Part shown: positions 52,516 to 61,393 of the stretch, piece by piece
Numbering within the stretch: position 1 is the first letter of the stretch
Layout of the letters: every line of letters starts with the position of its first letter
From: JAKFDK01 sp036676195
GTDB taxonomy: Bacteria > Bacillota > Sulfobacillia > Symbiobacteriales > ZC4RG38
Direction of reading: 5' to 3'
DNA: 64,000 bases
Assembly (NCBI GenBank): GCA_036676195.1
Contig: JAKFDK010000099.1
Location: 47,248-111,247 of the forward strand
Translations under genes and position numbers: made by a program
The notes under the pieces: model-generated
Seen by the model: the letters and a program-made list of their open reading frames with translations, nothing else
Databases searched by the model: none
Told to the model about the DNA's origin: nothing

Positions 52516-53691
52516 TCAGACTACTTCGTAAATGTTGCACTTCAGATAGTGGCTCTCGTCGTAGCCGACCAGAATGGGGTGGTCCAGTCCCTGGGCGCGC
52601 TCGGCCAGCAGGCGCAGATCCCGGCGGGCGTCGCGGGCTGCATCGGTCACAACGGCGCGGAATAGGTCGGGCGTCATGTGGTAGGAACAGGAACAGGTCA
52701 CCAGGATCCCACCGGGCGGCAACATCTTGATGGCGCGCAGGTTGATTTCCTTGTAGCCACGGGCCGCCCCTTCGAGGCTGGCCTTGTTCTTGGCGAATGC
52801 CGGAGGATCGAGTACGATGACGTCAAACTCGCCCGGTTGCTTGTCCCGGGCCCGCAGGTAGTCAAACACGTTGGCCTCGGTAAATTGGATCCGGTCGGCA
52901 AAGCCGTTCAGTTCAGCGTTTTCCCGAGCGGTCGCCAGGGCTTCGCCGGAGATGTCCACCGCGGTGACGGCGGCAGCGCCACCGGCCATGGCGTTCAGGC
53001 TGAACCCGCCGGTGTGGCAGAAGGCGTCCAGCACCCGCTTGCCCGTTACGAGCGGGCGCAGGCTGGCGCGATTTTCCCGCTGATCGACGAAGTAACCGGT
53101 CTTTTGCCCTTTTTCCACGTCCACAACGATTTGCAGGCCGTTTTCAGCCACGGTGAAGCGGGTGGGAAAGGCGGATCCCACAAACCCCTTGCGCTGGGGC
53201 AGCCCTTCGAGGTTGCGCACGGCTGCGTCGTTGCGCTCGTAGATGCCTCGGGGGTGCAGCAAGTCCTGGACGGTGCCGATGATGACATCCCAGAACTGGT
53301 GGATCCCCAGTGCCAGTGTCTGCACCACCACCACGTCGCCGAACTTGTCCACGATCAGGCCGGGCAGAAAATCCGCTTCACCAAATACCACACGGCAACA
53401 GGTGGTATCGGCCAGGAACCGTTGCCGGTGTTGCCAGGCGGCGGTGATGCGTTGCCGGACGAGCTGGGCGTCGGCCTGCACACCCGGTGTGTGGGTCATG
53501 ATTCGGACCATGAGCATGGATTGAGGATTCAGGAACCCGTTGCCCAGAAAACGGCCACGGGCGTCCACTACGTCGACAAAATCGCCGGGCTCGGGGTTCC
53601 CGTAAGTGTGGGCCACCTCGGTGCGGTAGACCCACGGATGTCCCGCCGCCACGCGATGGTGGCGTCCCGGTGCTAACTGAACCTTTGCCAT
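52516..53691 (-). CDS. RlmI-like class I rRNA methyltransferase
   Basis: The product (391 residues from ATG 53691) has an N-terminal PUA domain (GRHHRVAAGHPWVYRTEV, GDFVDVVDARGRFLGNGFLN) and a Rossmann SAM domain with VLDAFCHTGGFSLNAM, VLDPPAFAKNK and the catalytic-cysteine loop VTCSCSYHM. This layout is that of RlmI, which makes m5C1962 in 23S rRNA. The target here is inferred from the family. It stands apart from ctsR and fusA2. Confidence 0.9.
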   Translation of the reverse strand: MAKVQLAPGRHHRVAAGHPWVYRTEVAHTYGNPEPGDFVDVVDARGRFLGNGFLNPQSMLMVRIMTHTPGVQADAQLVRQRITAAWQHRQRFLADTTCCRVVFGEADFLPGLIVDKFGDVVVVQTLALGIHQFWDVIIGTVQDLLHPRGIYERNDAAVRNLEGLPQRKGFVGSAFPTRFTVAENGLQIVVDVEKGQKTGYFVDQRENRASLRPLVTGKRVLDAFCHTGGFSLNAMAGGAAAVTAVDISGEALATARENAELNGFADRIQFTEANVFDYLRARDKQPGEFDVIVLDPPAFAKNKASLEGAARGYKEINLRAIKMLPPGGILVTCSCSYHMTPDLFRAVVTDAARDARRDLRLLAERAQGLDHPILVGYDESHYLKCNIYEVV

Positions 53692-53755
53692 GTGTGCCAT
53701 GCACCCCCAAGAGTGTATCTAGTTGAGTGTACCCGATTTTAACCAGGGTGTGAGC

Positions 53756-53792
53756 AGAAAGGCTCTCATCCGAATGGGATGAGAGCCTTTCT
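53756..53792. terminator. Terminator after fusA2
   Basis: AGAAAGGCTCTCATCC is exactly complementary to 53777-53792, a 16-bp perfect stem with a 5-base loop that includes A/T tails in the stem. It lies between the fusA2 stop and the RlmI-like gene. Confidence 0.85.
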
Positions 53793-53816
53793 GGGTAGAT
53801 GGCCGGCCAGTTCCTG

Positions 53817-55907
53817 TTACTCGGCCGCGCCCCGGGCCGCCTGGGCGGCAGCCACAATGGGCTGGGCGATGATAGCCGGCACCTCTTCGTAGCGGTCGAA
53901 TCTCACGGAGAAGGTCCCCCTCCCCTGGGTCATGGACCGGAGATCAATGGCGTACTTGAACATTTCGGCCTGCGGTGCCATGGCCCGGATGATCTGAGTA
54001 CCGTCCGGGCCGGGCTCCATGCCGAGAATCCGGCCGCGTTTCTTGTTCATGTCGCCCAGAATCTCGCCCATGAAGTTCTCCGGGACGATGACTTCGACGG
54101 CCATGATCGGCTCCAGCAGGACCGGTTTGGCGGCCATAAATCCCTTTTTGAATGCCTGGGAGGCGGCGATTTTAAAGCTCATTTCCGAAGAGTCGACGTC
54201 GTGGTAGGAACCGTCGACCAGATACACCCGCACCCTGCTCACCGGATACCCGGCCAGAACACCGTCAACCATCGTTTCCCGAATGCCCTTGTCGACGGCA
54301 GGGCGGAAATTCAGCGGAATCCGGCCCTGGACGATCTTATCGACAAAGTCGTACTCGATGCCGTCTTCCGTGATCGGCTCCAGGTCGATGACAACGTGAC
54401 CATACTGGCCATGGCCGCCGGACTGCTTTTTGTGCTTGTACTCGGACTTTTGCACGGCACCACGGATCGTCTCCTTGTAGGCGACCTTGGGGGTGGTCGT
54501 GGTGGCTTCGACACCGAACTTGCGCTTCAGGCGTTCTACCATGACGTCCACGTGCAGGTCCCCCAGGCCACTGAGGATGTTTTCGGCAGTCACCGGGTTG
54601 CGTTCAGCTGTGAAGGTGGGGTCCTCTTCGGCCAGTCGCGCCAGGCCGGAGCCAATTTTTTCTTCGTCGCCTTTGGCCTTGGGGTGTACGGCCAGTGAGT
54701 AGACCGGGGACGGGAACTCTACACCGCTGAGCAAGACCGGCTGTGTTTCGTCGCAGAGGGTATCGTTTGTGCCGGCCACCTGCAGTTTGGCAACCATGGC
54801 AATGTCCCCCGGACCTACCTCGGTTTGTGCCTCCTGTGATTTGCCTTTGAGGAAGAAGATGCTGCCATACCGTTCGGTGCGGCCCTTGGTCGCGTTGTAG
54901 ACGTTGCCGTCGCTCTTCAGTGTGCCGGTGTAAACCCGGAACAGGGTCATTTTGCCGACAAACGGGTCGGAAATGGTCTTGAAGACCAGTGCGCTGAAGG
55001 GGCCGTTCTCACGGGCCTCCCGGATGACGTCGGCACCGTTGCGCGGATCGGTACCCTTTACAGCCTCCACGTCAGCCGGGGAGGGGAGATAGCCGCAGAT
55101 CGCATCCATCAGGGCCGGTACGGCGCAGTTCTTGGTGCTGGAGGCACATAGGACCGGGACGACCTTTCCGGTCCGGACAGCGGCCTGCAGGCCGCGGATA
55201 ATCTCTTCGTCGGTCAGGGGCTCGCCTTCCAGAAACTTCATGGTCAGTTCATCGTCAGCCTCGGCGGCAGCCTCGGTCAATCGTTCGCGCAGTTCGCTGA
55301 CCTGGCTCTGCAGGTTGGCGGGAACCGCTTCCTCGTTCATTTCCCGGCCGGCGCCCAGGTAGGCCTTCTGTGCGATGATGTCGACGACGCCCTTGAAGTT
55401 GGACTCGGCGCCAATTGGGATCTGAATGGGGACCACGGCACGGCCAAACGCATGCTCCAGGCTGGCAACCGCCTTGGCCCAGTTGGCGTTTTCGCGGTCC
55501 ATTTTGTTCACAACCGCCATCCGGGCGACGCCGGCGGTGGTCGCATATTTCCATACCAGTTCGGTTCCCACCTCAACGCCAGCTACGGCGTCGATCAGGA
55601 TCAGGGCGCCCTCCACCACACGCAGGGCTGCCTTTACTTCGCCCACGAAGTCGAAATATCCCGGAGTGTCCAGCAGGTTGAACTTGTGCCCTTTCCACTC
55701 GAAGGTGGCAATGCTGGCGTTGATGGAGACCTTGCGCCGGACCTCTTCCTGGTCCCAGTCCATGACCGTGTTGCCATCGTCGGTCTTACCCAGCCGATCG
55801 GTCGCCCCGGCACAGTGGAGCATGGCTTCGGCCAGCGAGGTCTTGCCGGCACCGCCGTGGGCTACGATGGCCAGGTTGCGCAATCTGTCCACAGCATACT
55901 TCCTCAC
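53817..55907 (-). CDS. Elongation factor G-like GTPase (EF-G2)
   Basis: The 696-residue product starts at GTG behind GGAGGAG and has EF-G domain order with G1 AHGGAGKT (16-23) and NKMD. Instead of the DTPGH of EF-G it reads DTPGYFDF, so the catalytic histidine is a tyrosine, as in known EF-G-2 proteins. It is distinct from fusA at 5860-7938 and not in an operon with ribosomal genes. The exact role (alternative translocation, recycling or stress) is not known. Confidence 0.92.
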   Translation of the reverse strand: MRKYAVDRLRNLAIVAHGGAGKTSLAEAMLHCAGATDRLGKTDDGNTVMDWDQEEVRRKVSINASIATFEWKGHKFNLLDTPGYFDFVGEVKAALRVVEGALILIDAVAGVEVGTELVWKYATTAGVARMAVVNKMDRENANWAKAVASLEHAFGRAVVPIQIPIGAESNFKGVVDIIAQKAYLGAGREMNEEAVPANLQSQVSELRERLTEAAAEADDELTMKFLEGEPLTDEEIIRGLQAAVRTGKVVPVLCASSTKNCAVPALMDAICGYLPSPADVEAVKGTDPRNGADVIREARENGPFSALVFKTISDPFVGKMTLFRVYTGTLKSDGNVYNATKGRTERYGSIFFLKGKSQEAQTEVGPGDIAMVAKLQVAGTNDTLCDETQPVLLSGVEFPSPVYSLAVHPKAKGDEEKIGSGLARLAEEDPTFTAERNPVTAENILSGLGDLHVDVMVERLKRKFGVEATTTTPKVAYKETIRGAVQKSEYKHKKQSGGHGQYGHVVIDLEPITEDGIEYDFVDKIVQGRIPLNFRPAVDKGIRETMVDGVLAGYPVSRVRVYLVDGSYHDVDSSEMSFKIAASQAFKKGFMAAKPVLLEPIMAVEVIVPENFMGEILGDMNKKRGRILGMEPGPDGTQIIRAMAPQAEMFKYAIDLRSMTQGRGTFSVRFDRYEEVPAIIAQPIVAAAQAARGAAE

Positions 55908-56128
55908 GGGTTTTCTCCTCCTAGCGGGATAACTTCCACCCCTGGAATCCGGGACGAGAAAAATAATCGGCTTTGCGCATAGCAAACACCGTAACATTCC
56001 GTGTGTTGGGATTGCTTCGACTTTGCTGGCGGGAGTTCCTTCACGAAGGGTTTTTCAGGGCTTGTTTGCCTGGGGTTTACGGGGCCCGAGGGTGCCGATA
56101 CAAAGTCCCTGTTGGCATAGACAATGCG

Positions 56129-56159
56129 GAAGCCCGGCGGATTAGACCCGCCGGGCTTC
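56129..56159 (-). terminator. Hairpin overlapping the amidohydrolase stop
   Basis: GAAGCCCGGCGG/CCGCCGGGCTTC, a perfect 12-bp stem, has the amidohydrolase stop codon in its 7-base loop, so the last four codons form one arm. There is no T run, so termination strength is uncertain. Confidence 0.5.
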
Positions 56160-57746
56160 AGGCAGTTGCCCGTGGATGACTTTCCCGTCCAGTACGGTGG
56201 CCAGCACCCGGCAGGCCAGCAGATGCTCTTCCACTCCGTCCAGCGGGTCGTGGCTGAGTACCGCCAGGTCGGCTGCCAGGTCTGGCCCCAGGGCCCCGTG
56301 CACCTGCTCCATGCCTCCGGCCCAGGCGGCACCGGCGGTGAAACCGTACAGGGCCGCGTAGGGTGTGAGGGCCTCCTGGGGGTACCATGGATCCTCGGTG
56401 CCACCCGGGGAGCGGCGGTAAACGGCCGCATGCAGTCCGGCCAGGGGTCCGAGGGCTTCCACCGGTGCATCTGAGCCGCAGGCCAGCCGGCTGCCGGCTT
56501 CCGCCAGGGAGTGGAAGGCATAGGTGTAACGGCTGCGGGCCGGGCCCAGGTGTCGATCGGCCGGATCCCGGTCGTTCAGAATGTGGCTGGGCTGAACCGA
56601 CGCCACTACGCCAAGGGCGGCAAAACGGGCGATGTCGGCAGGGCTGAGGTGCTGGGCGTGTTCGATACGATGGCGCAGTCTCCGCTGACGAGATTCGCCG
56701 GCATGGGTGGTATAGGCGTCCAGTACCATCCGGTTGGCGGCATCTCCGATCGCGTGGATAGCACAGGCCAGGCCGTGCCGTACACAGCGGCCCACGAGTT
56801 CCTGCAGCTCGGCCGGTGTGTGGGTGGGGATGCCCCGGTAGCCCGGACGCCCGTACCAGTCGTCCAGCATCCACGCGGTTTGCGAGCCAAGGGCACCGTC
56901 GCTGAACATCTTGATGCCGCCGATGCGTATCCAGCCGTCGCCCAGTCCTGTCCGGATACCGGCGGCGATGGCCGGTTCCAGGGTCCCCTCCTGCAGGTAC
57001 TCCACCACCCGCAGGCTCAGCTCTCCCTGACTGCGCAGGTACTGCAGGGCGGCCAGACTGCCGCTGCCGTCTACGTCGTGAACCCCGGTGCACCCCACCG
57101 CGTGGGCGGCGCGCATGCCCTGCCTGAGGGCAGCCGCTGTCTCGGCTTCGGTCCGGGGCGGAATCACGCGCCTGACCAGGCCGATGGCGTTTTCCTGCAG
57201 GAGGCCGCTGGGCTCACCGGTGGTGTCGCGCACGATCTGCCCACCCGGAGGGTCGGGGGTGTGGCGGTTGATGTCGGCCAGGGCCAGGGCGCGGGAATTG
57301 ACCCAGGCGGTGTGCCCGTCTTTGCCGTGCAGAATGACCGGCCGTTCCGCGCAGACCTGATCCAGGTCGGTGCGGTTGGGCCAGCGCGTCCAACGGTTGG
57401 CGTTAAAGCCCCACCCTTCCATCCAGGTGCCGGGGGGCAGGCGGCGGTTCTGCTCTGCCACGCGCACCAGGCCTTCGGTCAGGTCCGCGGTTCCCTCCAG
57501 GTTAACCTGGGAAAGGTTGAAGCTGTACCAGGAGAGGTGGACGTGGGCGTCGATCAAGCCAGGCACTACCGTGGCCCCGGCCAGGTCTAGCCGCCGGTCG
57601 CCTGCACGCAGGGCCGCCGCCAGATCAGCCGCGGTGCCGGTGGCCACTACCCTGGCGCCGTCCAGGAGGATTGCCTCGGACGGCGGGGCGGGAGCGAAGC
57701 TGGTCATGGGGTAAACCCTGGCATTCTCCAGCAACAGCCTGGCCAT
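56142..57746 (-). CDS. Amidohydrolase-family protein (YtcJ type)
   Basis: The 534-residue product from ATG 57746 (behind GGAGGGG) has the amidohydrolase start (GLIDAHVHLSWYS with the HxH metal motif), LHGKDGHTAWVNSRAL, HDVDGSG and the later RIEHAQHL and GSDAPVEALGPL (metal Asp). The large layout fits the YtcJ/N-substituted formamide deformylase-like group of cytosolic hydrolases. The substrate is unknown. It starts only two bases after the phosphatase stop, so the two form an operon. Confidence 0.87.
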   Translation of the reverse strand: MARLLLENARVYPMTSFAPAPPSEAILLDGARVVATGTAADLAAALRAGDRRLDLAGATVVPGLIDAHVHLSWYSFNLSQVNLEGTADLTEGLVRVAEQNRRLPPGTWMEGWGFNANRWTRWPNRTDLDQVCAERPVILHGKDGHTAWVNSRALALADINRHTPDPPGGQIVRDTTGEPSGLLQENAIGLVRRVIPPRTEAETAAALRQGMRAAHAVGCTGVHDVDGSGSLAALQYLRSQGELSLRVVEYLQEGTLEPAIAAGIRTGLGDGWIRIGGIKMFSDGALGSQTAWMLDDWYGRPGYRGIPTHTPAELQELVGRCVRHGLACAIHAIGDAANRMVLDAYTTHAGESRQRRLRHRIEHAQHLSPADIARFAALGVVASVQPSHILNDRDPADRHLGPARSRYTYAFHSLAEAGSRLACGSDAPVEALGPLAGLHAAVYRRSPGGTEDPWYPQEALTPYAALYGFTAGAAWAGGMEQVHGALGPDLAADLAVLSHDPLDGVEEHLLACRVLATVLDGKVIHGQLPEARRV

Positions 57747-57748
57747 GG

Positions 57749-58405
57749 TTACCCCTCCACCCCCAGACAGAGTCGCCGGATCTCCGCCGGAGTCTGCACC
57801 CAATGATCAGGGCGGCAAGCGGCCAGCCTTTCCGGCGCAATCCTACTCCAGCCAACGGCAACTGTGGTCAGCCCGGCGGCCCGCCCAGCCAGCAGGTCAA
57901 AGGAACTGTCGCCCACCATGAGGCAGTCGGTCCCCGGCTCCTCACCCAGCCCGGCCAGGGTCGTCAGAACCGGTTCAGGATCTGGCTTGTGCCGCTGACA
58001 CTGGTCCAGACCCACCACGGCGCCAAAGTACTGCTCGAGATTGAACAGCCGCAACCCGCGCAGTGCACTGGCAGTAAACTTGGAGGTGGTCACACCCAGC
58101 TTGATGCCTGCTGCCTGCAAGGCCTGCAGCAATTCCGCCATTCCAGGGATGGGCTGGGCCAGGCGGTCATGCATAACGCCGTTATACGCCCGATAAGACT
58201 CAATCAACCCGGGTACCTGCTCCGCTGGCGCCCAGCGGGCCAGGGTATGGGCCAGGGGTTCGCCGAAGAAGGGCAGCAGTTCGGCTTCCGACACCTCAGT
58301 GCCCAGGTTGGTGCGCAGGACATGTTGAAACGAGTTGATGATCAGGGCGTTGGTGTCAATCAACGTACCGTCCAGATCAAACAAAACACACCTGACATGT
58401 GCCAT
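57749..58405 (-). CDS. HAD-family phosphatase (PpaX-like)
   Basis: The 218-residue product has the HAD motifs VLFDLDGTLIDTN (nucleophile Asp), GVTTSKFTA (motif II Thr), KPDPEPVL (Lys) and MVGDSSFDLLAGRAAG (acid pair). The cap and length match PpaX/phosphoglycolate phosphatase-type enzymes. ATG at 58405 follows GGAG. It is upstream of the amidohydrolase in the same operon. Confidence 0.9.
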   Translation of the reverse strand: MAHVRCVLFDLDGTLIDTNALIINSFQHVLRTNLGTEVSEAELLPFFGEPLAHTLARWAPAEQVPGLIESYRAYNGVMHDRLAQPIPGMAELLQALQAAGIKLGVTTSKFTASALRGLRLFNLEQYFGAVVGLDQCQRHKPDPEPVLTTLAGLGEEPGTDCLMVGDSSFDLLAGRAAGLTTVAVGWSRIAPERLAACRPDHWVQTPAEIRRLCLGVEG

Positions 58406-58449
58406 TGGCTGCACTCCAACCTTTATGGAAACATTTATGAAAGCATGCG

Positions 58450-58481
58450 AAAAGAGCGAGCCAGACAGCCCGCTCTTTTTT
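58450..58481 (-). terminator. Terminator after the polyferredoxin
   Basis: AAGAGCG and CGCTCTT arms with inner GGC/GCT pairing on the minus strand lie 17 bp past the ferredoxin stop and are followed by TTTTCGC. It separates the ferredoxin from the phosphatase operon. Confidence 0.7.
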
Positions 58482-58497
58482 CACGTTGGGGCCGAAA

Positions 58498-58947
58498 TCA
58501 GGCCCGGCCTTCTGCCAGGGTAACCGGATGCGCCTCGCCGGTGGGAAGCACGATGATGGCGCCCTTGGCGCAGACTTCCTCGCACTCCTTGCAGGCGACG
58601 CAGGCGGTCGGCTTGGTCAGCACCGCGGTGCCCATGAACTGCCCGTCGCCGGCCAGTTCCAGGCAGTCAAACGGGCAGATGTCGACACAGAACTCGCAGC
58701 CGCTGCAACTGACCGGGTCAACTACCGGCTTGGGCCAGTCCTGCCGCTTGGGGATACGGGGCTTATATACACCGAACTCGTCGGCGATCGATAGCACCGG
58801 GCAAACACGCACGCAGGCATCGCAGTCAATGCAAAGCCGGGGATCAATCACATGCAGTTGTTTGCGTTCCCCGCTGATCGCTTCGGTGGGGCAAACGGAG
58901 GTGCAAGCAGTACAACCGATGCACTTGTCGTCAATAAAGTGGGCCAA
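58498..58947 (-). CDS. Polyferredoxin with four [4Fe-4S] motifs
   Basis: The 149-residue product is a soluble iron-sulfur protein with four CxxCxxCxxxCP-type motifs: CIGCTACTSVCP (9-20), CIDCDACVRVCP (40-51), CSGCEFCVDICP (about 80-91) and CVACKECEEVCA (about 118-129). It can hold four [4Fe-4S] clusters and probably carries low-potential electrons. The partner is unknown. It has its own strong promoter overlapping the end of the membrane protein gene upstream. Confidence 0.92.
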   Translation of the reverse strand: MAHFIDDKCIGCTACTSVCPTEAISGERKQLHVIDPRLCIDCDACVRVCPVLSIADEFGVYKPRIPKRQDWPKPVVDPVSCSGCEFCVDICPFDCLELAGDGQFMGTAVLTKPTACVACKECEEVCAKGAIIVLPTGEAHPVTLAEGRA

Positions 58948-59016
58948 ACGAATTCCCTCCTCGGGCCAGCCCGGGACAAGCCGAGCCGCCGTGCAGGTGC
59001 CCTACGTAACATTGCT

Positions 59017-59045
59017 ATTATAGAAGTTACGCCAATCGAGGTCAA
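59017..59045 (-). promoter_or_regulatory. Sigma-A promoter of the polyferredoxin gene
   Basis: TTGACC (59040-59045), a 17-bp spacer and TATAAT (59017-59022) on the minus strand. The -35 overlaps the stop codon of the upstream gene. Confidence 0.85.
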
Positions 59046-59677
59046 CGGCGGGCGTTGCCAGATTCCTCTTCGGCAGCCTTGCGCAGTTGCCGGGTAATCT
59101 GGATGCGCGCAGCCTCCGTCAGCCTTTCCGGGGTGGTCAGCTGTTGCAGCAGTTCCTGCAGGTGGTCGGGATTGAGCACCGGCAAATCCTCCCGGCTCTC
59201 GCTGCCTTCCACCCGTTTGCGGGTGAGCACCAACACACTTTGCAGCGGGGTGGCTGCCGCATCCTCGGGCAACCGCTCCTGTACCCACTGGCCGGTGCGG
59301 GCCGCCCGCCGGCGAGCTTGTTCCAGCTTGGCCGCCAGCCGCTTGCCCTTGGTAGTGTTGGGCACAGGATCCACACAGATGGCGAGCACCCCAGCCGGGG
59401 AGACCACCACGTAGTCCGGAGCATCCGCCGGCCCGGAGCCCTCTGCCCAGTCGGTGACGAGAAACAGAGGGCCCAGCGCCGTCAGGACTGTTTCAACGGC
59501 CTTGCGGCCGGTCAGGGTCTGTTGGCGGGTCATGGCCAGGCTACCAACCAGGCCGAGCAGGAAGATGCCGACGGTCCCTGCCATTTCCAGCAGACGGATG
59601 TTATAGAGGCTGACCGCCCGCCAAAGGGCGCCCACTGCCAGAGCCAGGACAGCCATGGTCACCCAGTACCGGGTCAA
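59042..59677 (-). CDS. Membrane-anchored NERD-like protein
   Basis: The 211-residue product starts at TTG behind GGGAGG. It has two N-terminal membrane helices (about residues 5-22 and 33-48), then a soluble domain reminiscent of NERD: DYVVVSPAGVLAICVDPVPN followed by KRLAAKLEQARRRAARTG and SVLVLTRKRVEG. The nuclease Glu-x-Lys of true NERD is replaced (CVDPV), so activity is doubtful. It follows the cytochrome operon closely, though a link to it is unproven. Confidence 0.7.
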   Translation of the reverse strand: MTRYWVTMAVLALAVGALWRAVSLYNIRLLEMAGTVGIFLLGLVGSLAMTRQQTLTGRKAVETVLTALGPLFLVTDWAEGSGPADAPDYVVVSPAGVLAICVDPVPNTTKGKRLAAKLEQARRRAARTGQWVQERLPEDAAATPLQSVLVLTRKRVEGSESREDLPVLNPDHLQELLQQLTTPERLTEAARIQITRQLRKAAEEESGNARR

Positions 59678-59699
59678 TGGACAGCCTCCCTAATCTGAC

Positions 59700-60626
59700 T
59701 TACTTAGGCCGCAGACCAAGCAGATACCGAACGACCAGATCCAGTTCATCCGGAGAGAACCGGTCTTTGAACGGAGGCATGATGCTGCCCAGCGGGGGCT
59801 CGACCGGGTCCTTCAGGTCGGGCTTCGGGCCGCTTTCCAGACGGTGCTTGCTCCAGAAGTTCGGCAGGCGCTCCGTCGGGGCCACCTTGGAGGGATCAGA
59901 AATCCAGCGCTTCAGGAAGTCGGCATCAAGGCCCCAGGCACCCACGTTGGTCAGGTCGGGACCCACAACGCCACCCAGAGGCCCAATGGTGTGGCACGCC
60001 AGGCAAGTCGGAGCCGCCTTCTTCTGAATGAGCTCCTTGGCCTGGGCGTTCTCGTTGGCTGTCAGACCCTTGGCATCCGGCAGCGCACCTTCGGTCTTGA
60101 GCGCAGGGGCCGGGAAATTGCTGCCGCCGATGCTGTTCCAGAAAGTGTCGGAGTCGGGATCGCTGGGATCAACCTTGAGGATATCGCCCAGCATGATGAA
60201 GTAGGCCACTGCGCGCAACTGGTTTTCGTCCAGCGGACCGCCGGCATCACGGAACCAGGCCGGCATCCGGGTGTAGGAGATCCACCGGTCGCCGGCCCGG
60301 ACCCAGGAAGGGGTGCCGGTACCAGGGCGACCATTGGAGATGGTGTTGTAAATCATCTGGTAGGTATCCTTATACTTGCTGTCCAGCGGGTGACCCTTGT
60401 ACTCGGGCTTGTTCAGAGGCATACCCACGTGGCCCTCACCCTTCGGCCCGTGGCACTGCATGCAGTTCGACGTGTAAATCGTGGCCCCAAGGGTAACCCA
60501 CTCGTGGTCCTGGCGCTCCGCGGCTGCCGTCATCCGCGAGGGTTCGCGGAAGCAGGTCACCAAAAATAGGGCTATAACCAGAACCGAGAGAACGCTTAGC
60601 GCAAGATATTTCCTTTGGTTACGCAA
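59700..60626 (-). CDS. Diheme cytochrome c of the quinol oxidase complex
   Basis: The 308-residue product starts at TTG behind AAAGGAG and has one N-terminal membrane segment or lipoprotein-like signal (residues 8-25, ending LVTC). It carries two heme c sites: CMQCH (55-59) and CLACH (208-212), with candidate Met ligands in YTRMPAWF and GSIMPPF. It probably takes electrons from the Rieske protein on the outer face, as the diheme PetA of heliobacteria does. It is the last gene of the bc operon. Confidence 0.92.
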   Translation of the reverse strand: MRNQRKYLALSVLSVLVIALFLVTCFREPSRMTAAAERQDHEWVTLGATIYTSNCMQCHGPKGEGHVGMPLNKPEYKGHPLDSKYKDTYQMIYNTISNGRPGTGTPSWVRAGDRWISYTRMPAWFRDAGGPLDENQLRAVAYFIMLGDILKVDPSDPDSDTFWNSIGGSNFPAPALKTEGALPDAKGLTANENAQAKELIQKKAAPTCLACHTIGPLGGVVGPDLTNVGAWGLDADFLKRWISDPSKVAPTERLPNFWSKHRLESGPKPDLKDPVEPPLGSIMPPFKDRFSPDELDLVVRYLLGLRPK

Positions 60627-60674
60627 CGCCGCGTGCTCCTTTCTCCTCCGCAGACCACATTCGGCCGGGGGAGA

Positions 60675-60794
60675 TTAATAGTCCCCGATCCAACGCTGCA
60701 GATAATACACTCCAGCGAGCACGGCCACATACATCAGGAAGACAATCAGGAGTTCGGCCGCTTCTGAAACGTGAATGCCATAGATAGGGCTCAC
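60675..60794 (-). CDS. 39-aa single-helix membrane subunit
   Basis: A small gene between the Rieske and cytochrome c genes. GTG at 60794 follows AAGGAGGG by about ten bases, 15 bp after the Rieske stop. The product, starting MSPIYGIHVSEAAELL and ending YYLQRWIGDY, has one hydrophobic helix (residues 13-31). Its place in the operon suggests a small subunit of the cytochrome bc complex, like PetG/L/M/N of b6f, but no similarity is claimed. Confidence 0.8.
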   Translation of the reverse strand: MSPIYGIHVSEAAELLIVFLMYVAVLAGVYYLQRWIGDY

Positions 60795-60809
60795 TGACGG
60801 TCTCCCTCC

Positions 60810-61346
60810 TTATACCTTCGTGATGTGGGCCGAGTCATGCTTGGGCCGCTGGGTAATCTTGCCGGTGTCAACCCAGATTTCTTCGCCCTTGACTTCGACT
60901 TCCATAAAGTCCATGGGCCGGGGAGCCGGACCACCGACGTTCTGGCCGCTCTTGTCATAAATGGAGCCATGGCACGGGCAGTGGAACTGATTTTCTTCCG
61001 GAGTCCAGGGCACGGTGCAGCCCAGGTGCGGACATTTCCAATACAGGGCAATCAGGCCCTCGTCCACCCGGGACAGCCAGAACTTGCCCTCACGGACCTT
61101 CGTAGGGGGGTCACCGGGTTTGAATTCGCTGAGGGGCTTTGGGACAAGTACCTTGCCACCGAAGCCGGACACCTTGGCCGGCCAGAACATGACACCGGCG
61201 CCAACCAGTGCCTGGGTCATGAACAGGCCAACCGTACCGTACATGCCGCTGCGCAGCATCTGGCGGCGGCTGATGCTGTCAGCCGCGTTACCGGCAGCGT
61301 GCACCGGAGGCTTGGGTGGAGCGGCCGACGTCTTATCGTTACTCAC
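60810..61346 (-). CDS. Rieske iron-sulfur protein
   Basis: The 178-residue product starts at GTG behind GAGGTGA and has an N-terminal twin-arginine-like segment SISRRQML with a membrane anchor (residues 35-55). The 2Fe-2S ligands are in CPHLGC (C105, H107) and CPCHGS (C123, H126), with the stabilising disulfide Cys present. It is the third gene in the operon, transferring electrons from quinol to the diheme cytochrome. Confidence 0.97.
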   Translation of the reverse strand: MSNDKTSAAPPKPPVHAAGNAADSISRRQMLRSGMYGTVGLFMTQALVGAGVMFWPAKVSGFGGKVLVPKPLSEFKPGDPPTKVREGKFWLSRVDEGLIALYWKCPHLGCTVPWTPEENQFHCPCHGSIYDKSGQNVGGPAPRPMDFMEVEVKGEEIWVDTGKITQRPKHDSAHITKV

Positions 61347-61393
61347 TTGGCGTCACCTCGGCTGTTGATGTAGCGTGGCAGCGTCGATTCCGC

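Noticed and set aside
57671..59023. 450-codon plus-strand open frame
   Set aside because: It crosses three real minus-strand genes and a terminator; not a gene.
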